Positions 47,006 to 55,374 of a stretch of DNA of 64,000 bases are shown here, in pieces. Numbering within the stretch: position 1 is the stretch's first letter; every line of letters begins with the position of its first letter. This stretch comes from an uncultured Roseateles sp. (GTDB taxonomy: Bacteria; Pseudomonadota; Gammaproteobacteria; Burkholderiales; Burkholderiaceae_C), in the NCBI RefSeq assembly GCF_945956965.1, contig NZ_CAMFJS010000006.1:62001-126000 (forward strand), given 5' to 3'. Made by a program: the position numbers and the translations under genes. The notes under the pieces are model-generated. The model had not been told where the DNA came from. It did not search any database and worked only from the letters and a program-made list of their open reading frames with translations.

Positions 47006-47671
47006 ATGGAAGTAGCAATCGGGTCCATGGTGAGTGCTTTCACTCCTGCGCCAGGCAAAACTGAACGACGGCAGGCTGATTCGCTCAGCAGCCACTGGCT
47101 GAGCTTGGTCTTGGAGGAACTGGATTACGGCGTTCTGCTCTTGAATGCCTCGGGCCGTGTGCTGCACTGCAATCTCTCGGCGCGGCGTGGTCTGGATGAC
47201 AACCACCCCCTGGAAATCAATGGCAATCAATTGCGTTGCCGCGATCTGCGCGATGCGGCGCCCTTTTCCGAGGCTTTGCAGAATGCCGAGCGCGATGGCC
47301 GGCGCTGCTTGCTGCGCCTGGGTGAAGGCGAGCGGCGAACCAATGTGGTGGTGGTGCCCTTGAATCGCGATGTGTCGCGCGCCGCTGTCTTGCTGGTGCT
47401 CGAACGGGGGCAGCTTTGCGGTGATTTGGCCGCGCAATGGTTCGCCCTGCGCTACGGCCTCACGCCCACGGAAACCGAGGTGCTCAAAGCGCTCAGTGCT
47501 GGCGTGCGGCCCAATTTCGTGGCGGAGCAGCAGGGCGTGGCCATCTCGACCGTGCGCACCCAGATTCAAAGCATCCGTGCCAAATCCGGTGCTGACAGCA
47601 TCGGTGAGCTGATGCGCCAACTGGCGATGCTGCCGCCCTTGATGTCGGCTTTGCGCATGGAGTTCAATTAG
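47006..47671 (+). CDS. LuxR-type HTH regulator with a PAS-like N-terminus
   Basis: A 221-residue regulator. Residues 40-135 resemble a PAS sensor fold (LEELDYGVLLLNASGRVLHC is typical of a PAS start). The C-terminal part (about 150-205) is a GerE/LuxR helix-turn-helix: YGLTPTETEVLKALSAGVRP and GVAISTVRTQIQSIRAKSG. A GAGGAGA ribosome site sets the ATG at 47006. Ligand and targets are unknown; no partner kinase lies nearby. Confidence 0.88.
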   Translation: MEVAIGSMVSAFTPAPGKTERRQADSLSSHWLSLVLEELDYGVLLLNASGRVLHCNLSARRGLDDNHPLEINGNQLRCRDLRDAAPFSEALQNAERDGRRCLLRLGEGERRTNVVVVPLNRDVSRAAVLLVLERGQLCGDLAAQWFALRYGLTPTETEVLKALSAGVRPNFVAEQQGVAISTVRTQIQSIRAKSGADSIGELMRQLAMLPPLMSALRMEFN

Positions 47672-47770
47672 ACCCTTACGTGCCGGGTCGCCCAAGGCTG
47701 TCTCTAGGCTTCAAGCCCTCTTATCGACAGCGCTGCTCGCGCCCTCTCTAGCCCAAAACCACCGCCAACG

Positions 47771-47801
47771 GGCCCTATACCCACCGAATGGGGATAGGGC
47801 C
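47771..47801 (+). terminator. Hairpin after the LuxR-type gene
   Basis: Arms GGCCCTAT and ATAGGGCC (with three inner C-G pairs) flank a short loop, about 100 bp past the stop. The trailing sequence TGTTTG is only weakly T-rich, so termination is likely but not certain. Confidence 0.5.
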
Positions 47802-47889
47802 TGTTTGTCGCATCAGCGCGACGAGAACGCGGAGGTCTGTCTCGTAATATGCGGGCGCGACCACGACTCTCTTCCGTGGCGCCTTTCGT

Positions 47890-48531
47890 ATGGAAACTGA
47901 AGCTTTACAGGCTGCGGCCTCGGATTACACGGACCTGCCAGCGAGCTTGCGCGCCCTGGCTGCGCGCGGCGTGGCGCGCAATTACCGTCGTGGCACTTTG
48001 CTGATCGAAGAAGGCTCGCAGGGCGATGCCATCTATCTGGTGCTCTCGGGCAGTCTGCGGGTGTACGGCTGCGATGCGCGCGGTCGTGAAGTCACCTACG
48101 GCATTTACGGCGCTGGTGAGTATGTGGGCGAGATGAGCTTGGACGGCGGCGCGCGTTCGGCCAGCGTCATCACCGAACAGAACTCACGCTGCGTGATGCT
48201 GACTCGCGCCAGCTTGCTGGCGCATATCAGCGAGCATCCCGAGTTCGCGTTTGAGCTCTTGACCAAGGTGATCCGCCGCGCCCGCGCCGCCACTTTGTCG
48301 ACCAAGCAGTTGGCGCTCAACGATGTGTACGGCCGCCTCAAGGCTTTGCTGGAAACAGCCACCCTGACGACCGACGAAGTGCAGCTGACCCATCAGGCCA
48401 TGGCCCAGCGCCTGGGTTGCTCGCGCGAAATGGTGTCCAAGCTGGTGAAGGACCTGGAGCTGGGCGGCTACCTGATGCGGGTGTCCAACGGCCGTTACCG
48501 CAAGCTGCGCGCCTTGCCGGCGCGCTGGTAA
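47890..48531 (+). CDS. Crp/Fnr-family transcriptional regulator
   Basis: A 213-residue regulator with an N-terminal cyclic-nucleotide-binding fold (about 18-130) and a C-terminal winged helix (about 150-205: HQAMAQRLGCSREMVSKLVK). The phosphate-binding stretch GEYVGEMSLDGGARSASV keeps the Gly-Glu and Arg-Ser pair used by CRP for cAMP. FNR-type cysteines are absent. A CRP/Clp-like protein responding to a cyclic nucleotide is likely; which one is not visible. Confidence 0.92.
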   Translation: METEALQAAASDYTDLPASLRALAARGVARNYRRGTLLIEEGSQGDAIYLVLSGSLRVYGCDARGREVTYGIYGAGEYVGEMSLDGGARSASVITEQNSRCVMLTRASLLAHISEHPEFAFELLTKVIRRARAATLSTKQLALNDVYGRLKALLETATLTTDEVQLTHQAMAQRLGCSREMVSKLVKDLELGGYLMRVSNGRYRKLRALPARW

Positions 48532-48559
48532 GCGAAGCGCCCTCGCGCTTCGCTCAGCC

Positions 48560-49498
48560 CTAGCGGCTGGGCTGAGCCACATCAAAGCGCTGCTTGGGCT
48601 TGTCGGCCCGGGCATACAGCGGCTCCACCTTGGGCAGATTGGCCTGAATGTCCTTGATGCGGGTCGGGCCTGCCGGGTGGGTGGACAGCCATTGCGGCGG
48701 CGCGCCTTTCGAGGCCGCGCCCATCTTCTGCCACAGCGTGACGCCAGCCTCCGGGTCATAGCCGGCGCGTGCGGCCAACTCCATGCCGACCAGATCGGCC
48801 TCGCTTTCATCCTCGCGGCTGAAGGTCAGGGTGAGCAATTGGCTGCCCATATTCAGCAAGGTGTCGCCCACGCCGCCCAGACCGAAAACGCTGGAGATCA
48901 GGCTGGCGCCCAAGCGCGTGGCCTGCGTCTTGGCCATGCGTTCGCGGGCATGTTCGCGCAAGGCGTGCGCCACCTCGTGGCCCATGATGGTTGCCACCTC
49001 ATCGTCACTGAGCTTGAGCTTTTCGAGAATGCCGGTGTAGAAGGCGATCTTGCCGCCTGGCATGCAAAAGGCATTGAGCTGCGGGCTGGCGATCAGGTTG
49101 ACCTCCCAGCGCCATTGCTTGGCGCGCGGGTTCCAGGGTTCTGATTGCGGAATGATGCGCTTGGCAATCTCGCGCAAGCGGATCAGCTGCGGGTGACTCA
49201 TCGGGGCCAGGGCGCGTTGGTTGGCGGCCTCGCGCATCATCTGCTGATATTGCTGTGCGCCGGCCGCCTCCACCTGCTCGGCCGGCACCAGCTTGGCCAA
49301 GCTGCTGGTGCCACCCACCTCAACGCCTTCGCGGGCGCTGGCCGGGGTCGGCAAAGCGGGCGCCAGCGCCACCGCGCCCAGCAGGCCGGTGAACAAGCGC
49401 CGTGAGGGCAGTTGCGGGTGGCAGGCGCAGCGGCCAAAGCCATGCAGGGGCGCGCTTGGCAGAATGGGGTCGGCGTGGGGATCAAATCTTGCGGTCAT
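48560..49498 (-). CDS. M48-family metalloprotease (LoiP/YcaL-like)
   Basis: A 312-residue zinc metalloprotease. The N-terminus has a long polar lead with Cys24-Cys26 (CACHP) before a hydrophobic signal-like stretch (FTGLLGAVALAPALPTPASA), so export is likely. The active site HEVAH sits near residue 172, and EADLVGMELA supplies the third Zn ligand. It may act in envelope protein quality control. It converges on the Crp-type gene. Confidence 0.9.
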   Translation of the reverse strand: MTARFDPHADPILPSAPLHGFGRCACHPQLPSRRLFTGLLGAVALAPALPTPASAREGVEVGGTSSLAKLVPAEQVEAAGAQQYQQMMREAANQRALAPMSHPQLIRLREIAKRIIPQSEPWNPRAKQWRWEVNLIASPQLNAFCMPGGKIAFYTGILEKLKLSDDEVATIMGHEVAHALREHARERMAKTQATRLGASLISSVFGLGGVGDTLLNMGSQLLTLTFSREDESEADLVGMELAARAGYDPEAGVTLWQKMGAASKGAPPQWLSTHPAGPTRIKDIQANLPKVEPLYARADKPKQRFDVAQPSR

Positions 49499-49590
49499 GG
49501 CCTAGAGCTTAATGCCTCGGTGGGCTCCCCTATTTGGGGTTAATTTCGCCCGCTGCAAGACGAGATCGGCTTCAGCCCCGACAATGCGCC

Positions 49591-50097
49591 ATGCTTCAAA
49601 CGTCTAACCCCAGCCCAGCCGAACAGCAGCAGGAATTCCGTGCTGCGCTGGGCATGTTCGCCACCGGGGTGACCATCGTCACCGCACGCGCGCCTGATGG
49701 CAGCCTGGTCGGCCTGACCGCCAACTCGTTCAACTCCGTGTCGCTGTCACCGCGCTTGGTGCTTTGGAGCCTGGCGCAGCGCGCCGGTTCCATGCCCGTG
49801 TTCAGCCGCGGCTCGCATTACGCCATCAACATCCTTGCGGCTGACCAGAAAGAGCTGGCCCAGCGCTTTGCCACCCGGGACATCGACCGCTTTGCCGGCG
49901 TGTCCTGGCGCGAGGGCGCCGGTGGTGCGCCGGTGCTGGACGGTGTGGCCGCCGTGTTCGAGTGCGCCAACCGCAGCCAGTACGAAGAGGGCGACCACGT
50001 CATCTTTGTCGGCGAAGTGGAAAGCTGCGCCTGGCGCGCCGGTGCCCAGCCGCTGATCTTCCACGGCGGACGCTACTTCACCGAACTGCCGCTTTGA
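49591..50097 (+). CDS. Flavin reductase (FMN-binding, DIM6/NTAB type)
   Basis: A 168-residue flavoprotein of the flavin-reductase-like domain family. Signatures: FRAALGMFATGVTIVTA, GLTANSFNSVSLSP and GDHVIFVGEVESC with HGGRYFTEL at the end. Such proteins pass reduced FMN/FAD to a separate monooxygenase or reduce substrates directly. No monooxygenase gene is adjacent, so its partner is elsewhere. Confidence 0.92.
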   Translation: MLQTSNPSPAEQQQEFRAALGMFATGVTIVTARAPDGSLVGLTANSFNSVSLSPRLVLWSLAQRAGSMPVFSRGSHYAINILAADQKELAQRFATRDIDRFAGVSWREGAGGAPVLDGVAAVFECANRSQYEEGDHVIFVGEVESCAWRAGAQPLIFHGGRYFTELPL

Positions 50098-50116
50098 GCG
50101 CGCGCAGGCGGCCGGC

Positions 50117-51595
50117 CTAGCCCCAGCGCCCCACCGGCATCGCCGAGCGGCTGCGCAGCACACAGGCCTGCCAACGCCAGCGCCAGAGGGCCAGGCTGAG
50201 CAGCACGGCGGCCACAGCCATCGGCCACAAGCTCAGCCCGAGCCATTGCAGCCCGGCCATGGCGAGCGCCAACACCACCACGCCGAAGAACACCAACACG
50301 GCCGGGCCTTGGCCCGGCGCGGGCAGCTTGGACCAATCGCGCAGCAACAAGGTGCCCGCCGGCAGGCTGGCCAGCAGCAGATGCAGGCCGGAGAAGCGCA
50401 TGCCGGCCAGGGCCTCAGGCCCGCCCGCCACCAGCGCCAAGGCGGCAAGCGCGATCAGCCATTGCGCCAGGAATTGGAGCGCATTGCGGCGCGCCAGCAG
50501 CGCGTTCAGCGCGCGGCCGCGCGGCATGCCCGGCAGCAGCATCAGCAAGGCCTGCTCACGGCGGGTGCGGTAGAAGTTGGCGGCCAGGCCGAACAAAGGG
50601 TTCATGGCCATGCTGACGATGCCGATTTGCAGGCCCAAATTGCCGCCCTGGCGGGCATGCTGCCAGTCGATGGGGCCTAGCCAAGCCTGCATCGCCAGCA
50701 TCACCAACACCGAGAGGCTGATGACCATGCTCAGCGCGCCCAGCATGGCTGCCCAATGCAGATTGCCCAGGGTCACCAGGTCGGCCCGCGCCATGGCGCT
50801 GGCCGCCGTCGGGCGGGCCTGGCGCAGCAAACGGCGGGTCCACAGCGGCACTGGCCAGCTGAACAATTCCCAGAGCCACAAGCCAACGGGGCTGAAATGT
50901 TTGGGCGTGTATTTGGCGCCCGTCATTTGCTCGCGGAACATCTGGCGCGCCCTCGCGCGGCGCTGATAGTTGGCCGCGTGGCGGCTGCCGCCCGCTTGCA
51001 GCAAGCGGCTGGTGCACCAGGGCAGCAGCAAAGCTGCCGCCAGCGCCAGGGTGGCGGGCTGCAATGTGTACCAAGCCAGCAAGGCTTGCCAGGGCGCCTG
51101 CACCCAGGGACTTTGTAGATGCTCGACCACCACCATAAAGCCCAACCACACCAGCACATTCATCTGCCACCAGCGCAAGCAAGTCGCAATCACCAGCATC
51201 AACAAGCCTGCACCCAAGCCCCAGGCCAGCGCATGGCCCTGGCTCAAGCCCATCAGCAGAGCGATGGCGGCCGCCAGCGTGAGTAGGCTGGCTGCTACGG
51301 TGGCGCGCAAGCTCGCCAGCTGCAGCGGCATCAGACGTGCGTGGTGCGGGTGGTTTTGCAGGCACAGATTGGCGAACAGCAGCGCCCACAGCCCGAGCAA
51401 GCCGGCGCTGGCCAGGGCGGCCGCGGTTTGCAGTGCCGCGCCCCAGCTGGCTTTCAGGCCAATGCCGAGCAGCAGCAAAGCCGCCAAGCCGGCCAGCAGC
51501 GGCAAAAACAAGCGCCAGCGGCCGTTGCGGTGCTGCTGCCAGGCGGCGAGCAGCACGGGGCGGTAGCGCAGGGCGAGGGCGTGGTGGGCGGCCAT
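50117..51595 (-). CDS. ABC transporter permease-like membrane protein
   Basis: A 492-residue inner-membrane protein with roughly ten to twelve hydrophobic segments and a basic cytoplasmic loop near residues 215-250 (RRARARQMFREQMTGAKYTP). No family name is recognised from sequence. It starts one base after the ATPase gene stop on the same strand, so it is probably the membrane half of a GntR-ABC (YtrA-like) exporter involved in envelope or peptide stress. Confidence 0.78.
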   Translation of the reverse strand: MAAHHALALRYRPVLLAAWQQHRNGRWRLFLPLLAGLAALLLLGIGLKASWGAALQTAAALASAGLLGLWALLFANLCLQNHPHHARLMPLQLASLRATVAASLLTLAAAIALLMGLSQGHALAWGLGAGLLMLVIATCLRWWQMNVLVWLGFMVVVEHLQSPWVQAPWQALLAWYTLQPATLALAAALLLPWCTSRLLQAGGSRHAANYQRRARARQMFREQMTGAKYTPKHFSPVGLWLWELFSWPVPLWTRRLLRQARPTAASAMARADLVTLGNLHWAAMLGALSMVISLSVLVMLAMQAWLGPIDWQHARQGGNLGLQIGIVSMAMNPLFGLAANFYRTRREQALLMLLPGMPRGRALNALLARRNALQFLAQWLIALAALALVAGGPEALAGMRFSGLHLLLASLPAGTLLLRDWSKLPAPGQGPAVLVFFGVVVLALAMAGLQWLGLSLWPMAVAAVLLSLALWRWRWQACVLRSRSAMPVGRWG

Positions 51596-51596
51596 A

Positions 51597-52475
51597 TCAA
51601 GTCAACTCCATGAACAGGTCTTCCAGATTGACGGCCTGCAGGCGCTCGTCCTGTGCGGCGCTTGTTTCAGCAGGCAAGCGAATCAGGCGGCGCTCTTGGC
51701 CGCCGTCCAGCGCATGGCTGCGCAGCACTTGGGCGCCGCAAGCCTGTGTCAGCGCCTGCACCTCGGCCGCTGAGCCCTGCACGCTGCGCACTTGTTCGAT
51801 CAATTCGTCCAGCGGCGCTTGCACCGCGATGCGGCCGGCCTGCAAAAAGGCCAGGTTGAAGGCAACCCGTTCCAGGTCCGAGAGGATGTGGGTGCTGAAC
51901 ACCACGGTGGTGCCGCGGTCCAGCACCTGATCCACCAACTCGCGCAGAAAGTCGCGCCGGCCGGCGGGGTCCAGGCTGGCCACCGGTTCGTCCAGCACCA
52001 GCAGGTCGGGCTCATGCGCCAGGGCGCGGATGATGCTCAGGCGCTGCTGTTGGCCGCCGGAGAGTTTGGCGATGGGCTTGTCGCGGGCAATGTCCCAGCG
52101 TGACATCAGCCCCTCCACCTTGGCCTCGTTCCAGCGCGGGTAGAAGCTCTTGAAATAGCTCAGCAACTGCGCGGGGGTGAAGCCCTCGAACAAATCGCTT
52201 TGCTGCGGCACATAGCCAATGCGGGCGCGGGTGGCGTCGTCAATCTCGGCAGCGGCTTGGCCGAACAGGCGCACCTGGCCGGCTTGCGGTTCGCGCAGAC
52301 CCAGCAGGGCTTCCAGCAGCGTGGTCTTGCCCGCGCCATTGCGGCCCAGCAAGCCCACCACTTGGCCGGGTAGCAGCTGCCAACTCAAGCCCCGCAGCAC
52401 CGGCGCCTGGCCGGGGTAATGGAGTTCAAGCTGATCCAAGGTGGCCGTGGGCTGCGGCAAAGAAGCGTTGCTCAT
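51597..52475 (-). CDS. ABC transporter ATP-binding protein
   Basis: A 292-residue ATPase. It has Walker A GRNGAGKTT, the LSGGQQQRLS signature, Walker B DLLVLDEP and the switch His in VFSTHILSD. The C-terminal 70 residues form an extension common to drug/antibiotic export ATPases of the CcmA group. Its ATG overlaps the GntR stop by four bases, and the permease gene follows directly. Confidence 0.94.
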   Translation of the reverse strand: MSNASLPQPTATLDQLELHYPGQAPVLRGLSWQLLPGQVVGLLGRNGAGKTTLLEALLGLREPQAGQVRLFGQAAAEIDDATRARIGYVPQQSDLFEGFTPAQLLSYFKSFYPRWNEAKVEGLMSRWDIARDKPIAKLSGGQQQRLSIIRALAHEPDLLVLDEPVASLDPAGRRDFLRELVDQVLDRGTTVVFSTHILSDLERVAFNLAFLQAGRIAVQAPLDELIEQVRSVQGSAAEVQALTQACGAQVLRSHALDGGQERRLIRLPAETSAAQDERLQAVNLEDLFMELT

Positions 52476-52873
52476 TCCGGTTCTCCCTCTTTGAGAATTT
52501 GTTCAAACAGATGCAGGGCCTGCGCAGGCTTGAGTTCGAGCTCACGCGTCTGCGCGGCAGCGCGTTCCAGGCTGGGGCGCAGCAGGTCGATGCGTGAGGC
52601 GGTGGGTTGGGCCTTGCTGTGTTGCGGGGCGATGCGCATGGCCAGGCCGCGGCGGCGTTCCAGCAAGCCTTCGGCTTCCAGCAAGCTATAGGCCTTGGAG
52701 ATGGTCATGGGGTGCACGGCCAGCACCTGGGCCAGTTCGCGCACCGAAGGAATCTCCTGGCCGGCGCTCAAGCTGCCGCTGGCCACGCGCCGGCGCAGCT
52801 GTTCCATCAGCTGGCGGTAGATCGGCTCGGTGGAGCCGGTGTTGATGCGAAAGAAGAACGCGTCGCTAGTCAA
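52472..52873 (-). CDS. GntR-family regulator (YtrA subfamily)
   Basis: A 133-residue regulator: a winged helix (IYRQLMEQLRRRVASGSLSA, then VRELAQVLAVHPMTISKAYS) with only a short helical tail instead of a large ligand domain, as in YtrA. The start is TTG 52871-52873, set by AAGGAGA seven bases upstream. A perfect palindrome lies a few bases further up, so it almost certainly represses its own operon of ATPase and permease. Confidence 0.92.
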   Translation of the reverse strand: MTSDAFFFRINTGSTEPIYRQLMEQLRRRVASGSLSAGQEIPSVRELAQVLAVHPMTISKAYSLLEAEGLLERRRGLAMRIAPQHSKAQPTASRIDLLRPSLERAAAQTRELELKPAQALHLFEQILKEGEPE

Positions 52874-52885
52874 AGTGATCTCCTT

Positions 52886-52909
52886 GGTGTACTGGTATCG
52901 TAGTACACC
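52886..52909. promoter_or_regulatory. YtrA/GntR operator
   Basis: Arms GGTGTACT and AGTACACC are a perfect inverted repeat eight bases apart, placed 13 bp upstream of the regulator start codon. The spacing and GTACTxxxxAGTAC-type core match operators of YtrA-subfamily regulators. Confidence 0.85.
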
Positions 52910-53036
52910 TATTCGCTAAAGGTCAACTGATGTGCCGCCTGATGGTTGACGCATTCCTTGAGTGCAGCACCTTTCAGCGGCTCGGCTGTTGCATGCACGA
53001 TCTCGGCCGGCCCGGCGCCATGTGATGATTCGGCCC

Positions 53037-54779
53037 ATGACACGTTTGAATTCCCCCCACTTTTCCTTGTCACCTGCGGCGGCGGTGGCCATGTTGTTGG
53101 CCTGCACCGTGGCGCCCCTGCTGGCCTATAACCTGACGCCGTCGGCCACCTTGTTCAATCAGCTGGCGGCTTTGGCGGCTTGGGGTGGCGTGCTGGCGCT
53201 GCTGGCGGCGGCCCAGCCGCGGCTGCGCATGACGGCCGCGCTGGGCGCCATGCTTTTGTTGCTGCTGGCGCCGCTGGTCTCGCATTTCTGGGCGGGCCTG
53301 CCGCTGTCGCTGGCGCTGTCGAACACGGCCTTGATTGGCGCGGCGACCTTGCTGCTGCTCGCCGCGCAGGGCTTGCAGGCCGAGGCGCGCTCGGCATGGT
53401 TCGAGGTCTTTTGCTGGGGTCTGCTGCTCGCTGGCCTGCTGAGCGTGATCGTTAGCGTGGTGCAGGTATTCGCGCCGCAATGGGCGGACGGCAGCGTGAT
53501 CGCTCGCAGCGGCGTACCGGGCCGGGCGGTGGGCAATATGCGCCAGCCCAATCATCTGGCCAGCTGGCTGATGTGGTCTTGCGTCGCGGCGGTGTATTTG
53601 GCGGAGTCGGGGCGGCGCTGGTCCTTGCGGCCGGCCTGGGTCTTGCCGGCGCTGCTGTTTGCTTTGGTCTTTGCGGTGATGCTGAGCGGCTCGCGCACCG
53701 GTGTGATTGGCGTGCTCATCCTCGCGGTTTGGGGCTTGCTGGATCGGCGCTTGAGCCGTGCCACCAAGTTCTCGCTGCTGGCGACGCCCATCATGCTGGG
53801 CTTTTGCGGCTGGTTGCTGGCGATCTGGTCGGCCAGCAGCGGCCATGCGCTGGGGGTGGAGTCGCGCTTGGCGGAGGGCGCGGGCTCGCCCTCGCGGCTG
53901 GCGATTCTGGCCAATAGCTGGGCCTTGCTCAAACTCAATCCCTGGACGGGCGTGGGCTGGGGTGAGTTCAATCTGGCCTGGACCATGAGCGAATTCCCGC
54001 AGCGCCCGGTGGCCTTCTTCGACCATTGCCATAACCTGCCCATGCAGCTGGCGGTGGAGTTGGGCCTGCCCTGGAGCTTGAGCATTCTGGCCCTGCTCAG
54101 CTGGTCTTTGTGGCGGGCCTTCCGGCTCAGCATTCAAGAAGCCGATGCGGGGCAGGCAATGGTGCGCCGCAGCGCCTTCATGCTGGTGCTGATGATCGGC
54201 CTGCACAGCTTGTTGGAATACCCGCTCTGGTACGCCTACTTCCTCTTGCCCACTGCTTTTGCCTTCGGGCTGGCGCTGGGTGCGCCGCAGCGTGATGGCG
54301 CGCGCGCGCCGGCCAAGGTCGATCTCGCGCCGGCCCTGCGTGTGGCGGGCTTGGCTCTGGTGGTGGGCGTGGTGTTCGCGGTGTGGGACTATCACCGCGT
54401 GGTGGTGATCTATGCGCCCGGCGAGAACGCCGGCCCCTTGACGGAGCGGATCAGCGATGGGCAGCAGTCGGTGTTCTTTGCCACGCAGGCTGACTACGCG
54501 GCGGCCACCAGCTTGGCCCCCGGGCCACAAGCGCTGGTGGCGGCCAAGCGCAGCGCGCATCAACTCATCGATGCGCGTCTGATGATGGCTTGGGCCAAAT
54601 CGCTACACCGCGTTGGTGACGATGAAAAAGCCCGTTATGTCGTGGCGCGCCTGCGCGAGTTCCGTAATGCCAGCGCAGCCAGCTTCCTCAGCGAATGCGA
54701 TGAGCCCGATCTGGGCGCTTTCCAATTCTTCCAGTGCGAGCCGCCCAAGCAGACGTTGGCGTGGCGCGAGCTGCGCTGA
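53037..54779 (+). CDS. O-antigen ligase family / PglL-like O-oligosaccharyltransferase
   Basis: A 580-residue inner-membrane protein with about twelve helices. The motif GNMRQPNHLASWLMW and the Wzy_C-type periplasmic loop (VGWGEFNLAWTMSEFP..FDHCHNLPMQLAVELG) mark the Wzy/WaaL/PglL fold. The QPNHLA motif and a C-terminal soluble domain of about 130 residues favour PglL, which moves a lipid-linked glycan onto proteins (often pilin). No glycan-synthesis gene adjoins it. ATG 53037 is used; 53025 is an alternative. Confidence 0.86.
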   Translation: MTRLNSPHFSLSPAAAVAMLLACTVAPLLAYNLTPSATLFNQLAALAAWGGVLALLAAAQPRLRMTAALGAMLLLLLAPLVSHFWAGLPLSLALSNTALIGAATLLLLAAQGLQAEARSAWFEVFCWGLLLAGLLSVIVSVVQVFAPQWADGSVIARSGVPGRAVGNMRQPNHLASWLMWSCVAAVYLAESGRRWSLRPAWVLPALLFALVFAVMLSGSRTGVIGVLILAVWGLLDRRLSRATKFSLLATPIMLGFCGWLLAIWSASSGHALGVESRLAEGAGSPSRLAILANSWALLKLNPWTGVGWGEFNLAWTMSEFPQRPVAFFDHCHNLPMQLAVELGLPWSLSILALLSWSLWRAFRLSIQEADAGQAMVRRSAFMLVLMIGLHSLLEYPLWYAYFLLPTAFAFGLALGAPQRDGARAPAKVDLAPALRVAGLALVVGVVFAVWDYHRVVVIYAPGENAGPLTERISDGQQSVFFATQADYAAATSLAPGPQALVAAKRSAHQLIDARLMMAWAKSLHRVGDDEKARYVVARLREFRNASAASFLSECDEPDLGAFQFFQCEPPKQTLAWRELR

Positions 54780-54782
54780 GGC

Positions 54783-55265
54783 TCAAGCTGCGGACCAGTC
54801 GCCGCTCTTGCCGCCCTTTTTTTCCAGCACGCGGATGGCGCCCATCACCATGCCGCGGTCCACGGCTTTACACATGTCGTAGATGGTCAGCAGGCCGATT
54901 TGCACGGCGGTCAGGGCCTCCATCTCGACGCCGGTCTGGCCCAGGGTTTCAACCTGGGCCATGCAGCTGACGCGGTTAGTTGCGGCGTCGATCTCGAAGT
55001 CCACCGTCACCCGCGTCAGGGGCAGGGGGTGGCAAAGTGGAATCAAGTCGGACGTGCGCTTGGCGGCTTGAATGGCGGCGATGCGGGCGATGCCCAGCAC
55101 ATCGCCCTTTTTGGCCGTGCCAGCGCTGATCATGGCCAGGGTGGCGGGCAGCATCTCGATGTGGCCGGCGGCGCGTGCCACGCGATGGGTGACGGCTTTG
55201 GCCGCCACGTCCACCATATGGGCTTGGCCCTGGGCGTCAAAATGGGTCAGATGTGCGCTGGTCAT
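54783..55265 (-). CDS. moaC: Cyclic pyranopterin monophosphate synthase MoaC
   Basis: Second step of molybdenum-cofactor synthesis, 160 residues, the normal size. Motifs: [20 protein letters not shown] with the catalytic His region, [20 protein letters not shown] and KAVDRGMVM. The start [10 protein letters not shown] (55263-55265) fits; the gene converges on the glycan ligase with a three-base gap. Other moa genes are not in this window. Confidence 0.97.
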   Translation of the reverse strand: MTSAHLTHFDAQGQAHMVDVAAKAVTHRVARAAGHIEMLPATLAMISAGTAKKGDVLGIARIAAIQAAKRTSDLIPLCHPLPLTRVTVDFEIDAATNRVSCMAQVETLGQTGVEMEALTAVQIGLLTIYDMCKAVDRGMVMGAIRVLEKKGGKSGDWSAA

Positions 55266-55374
55266 GGTGCGAGTCTTCAAAGTGCAGCAACAATTGAGTT
55301 GCATATGGGGACGATACTGGCCTCATCATAGTGAGTGTGCTCATGGCGGCGCCCTTGGAGATTCTTTCTTGTTG

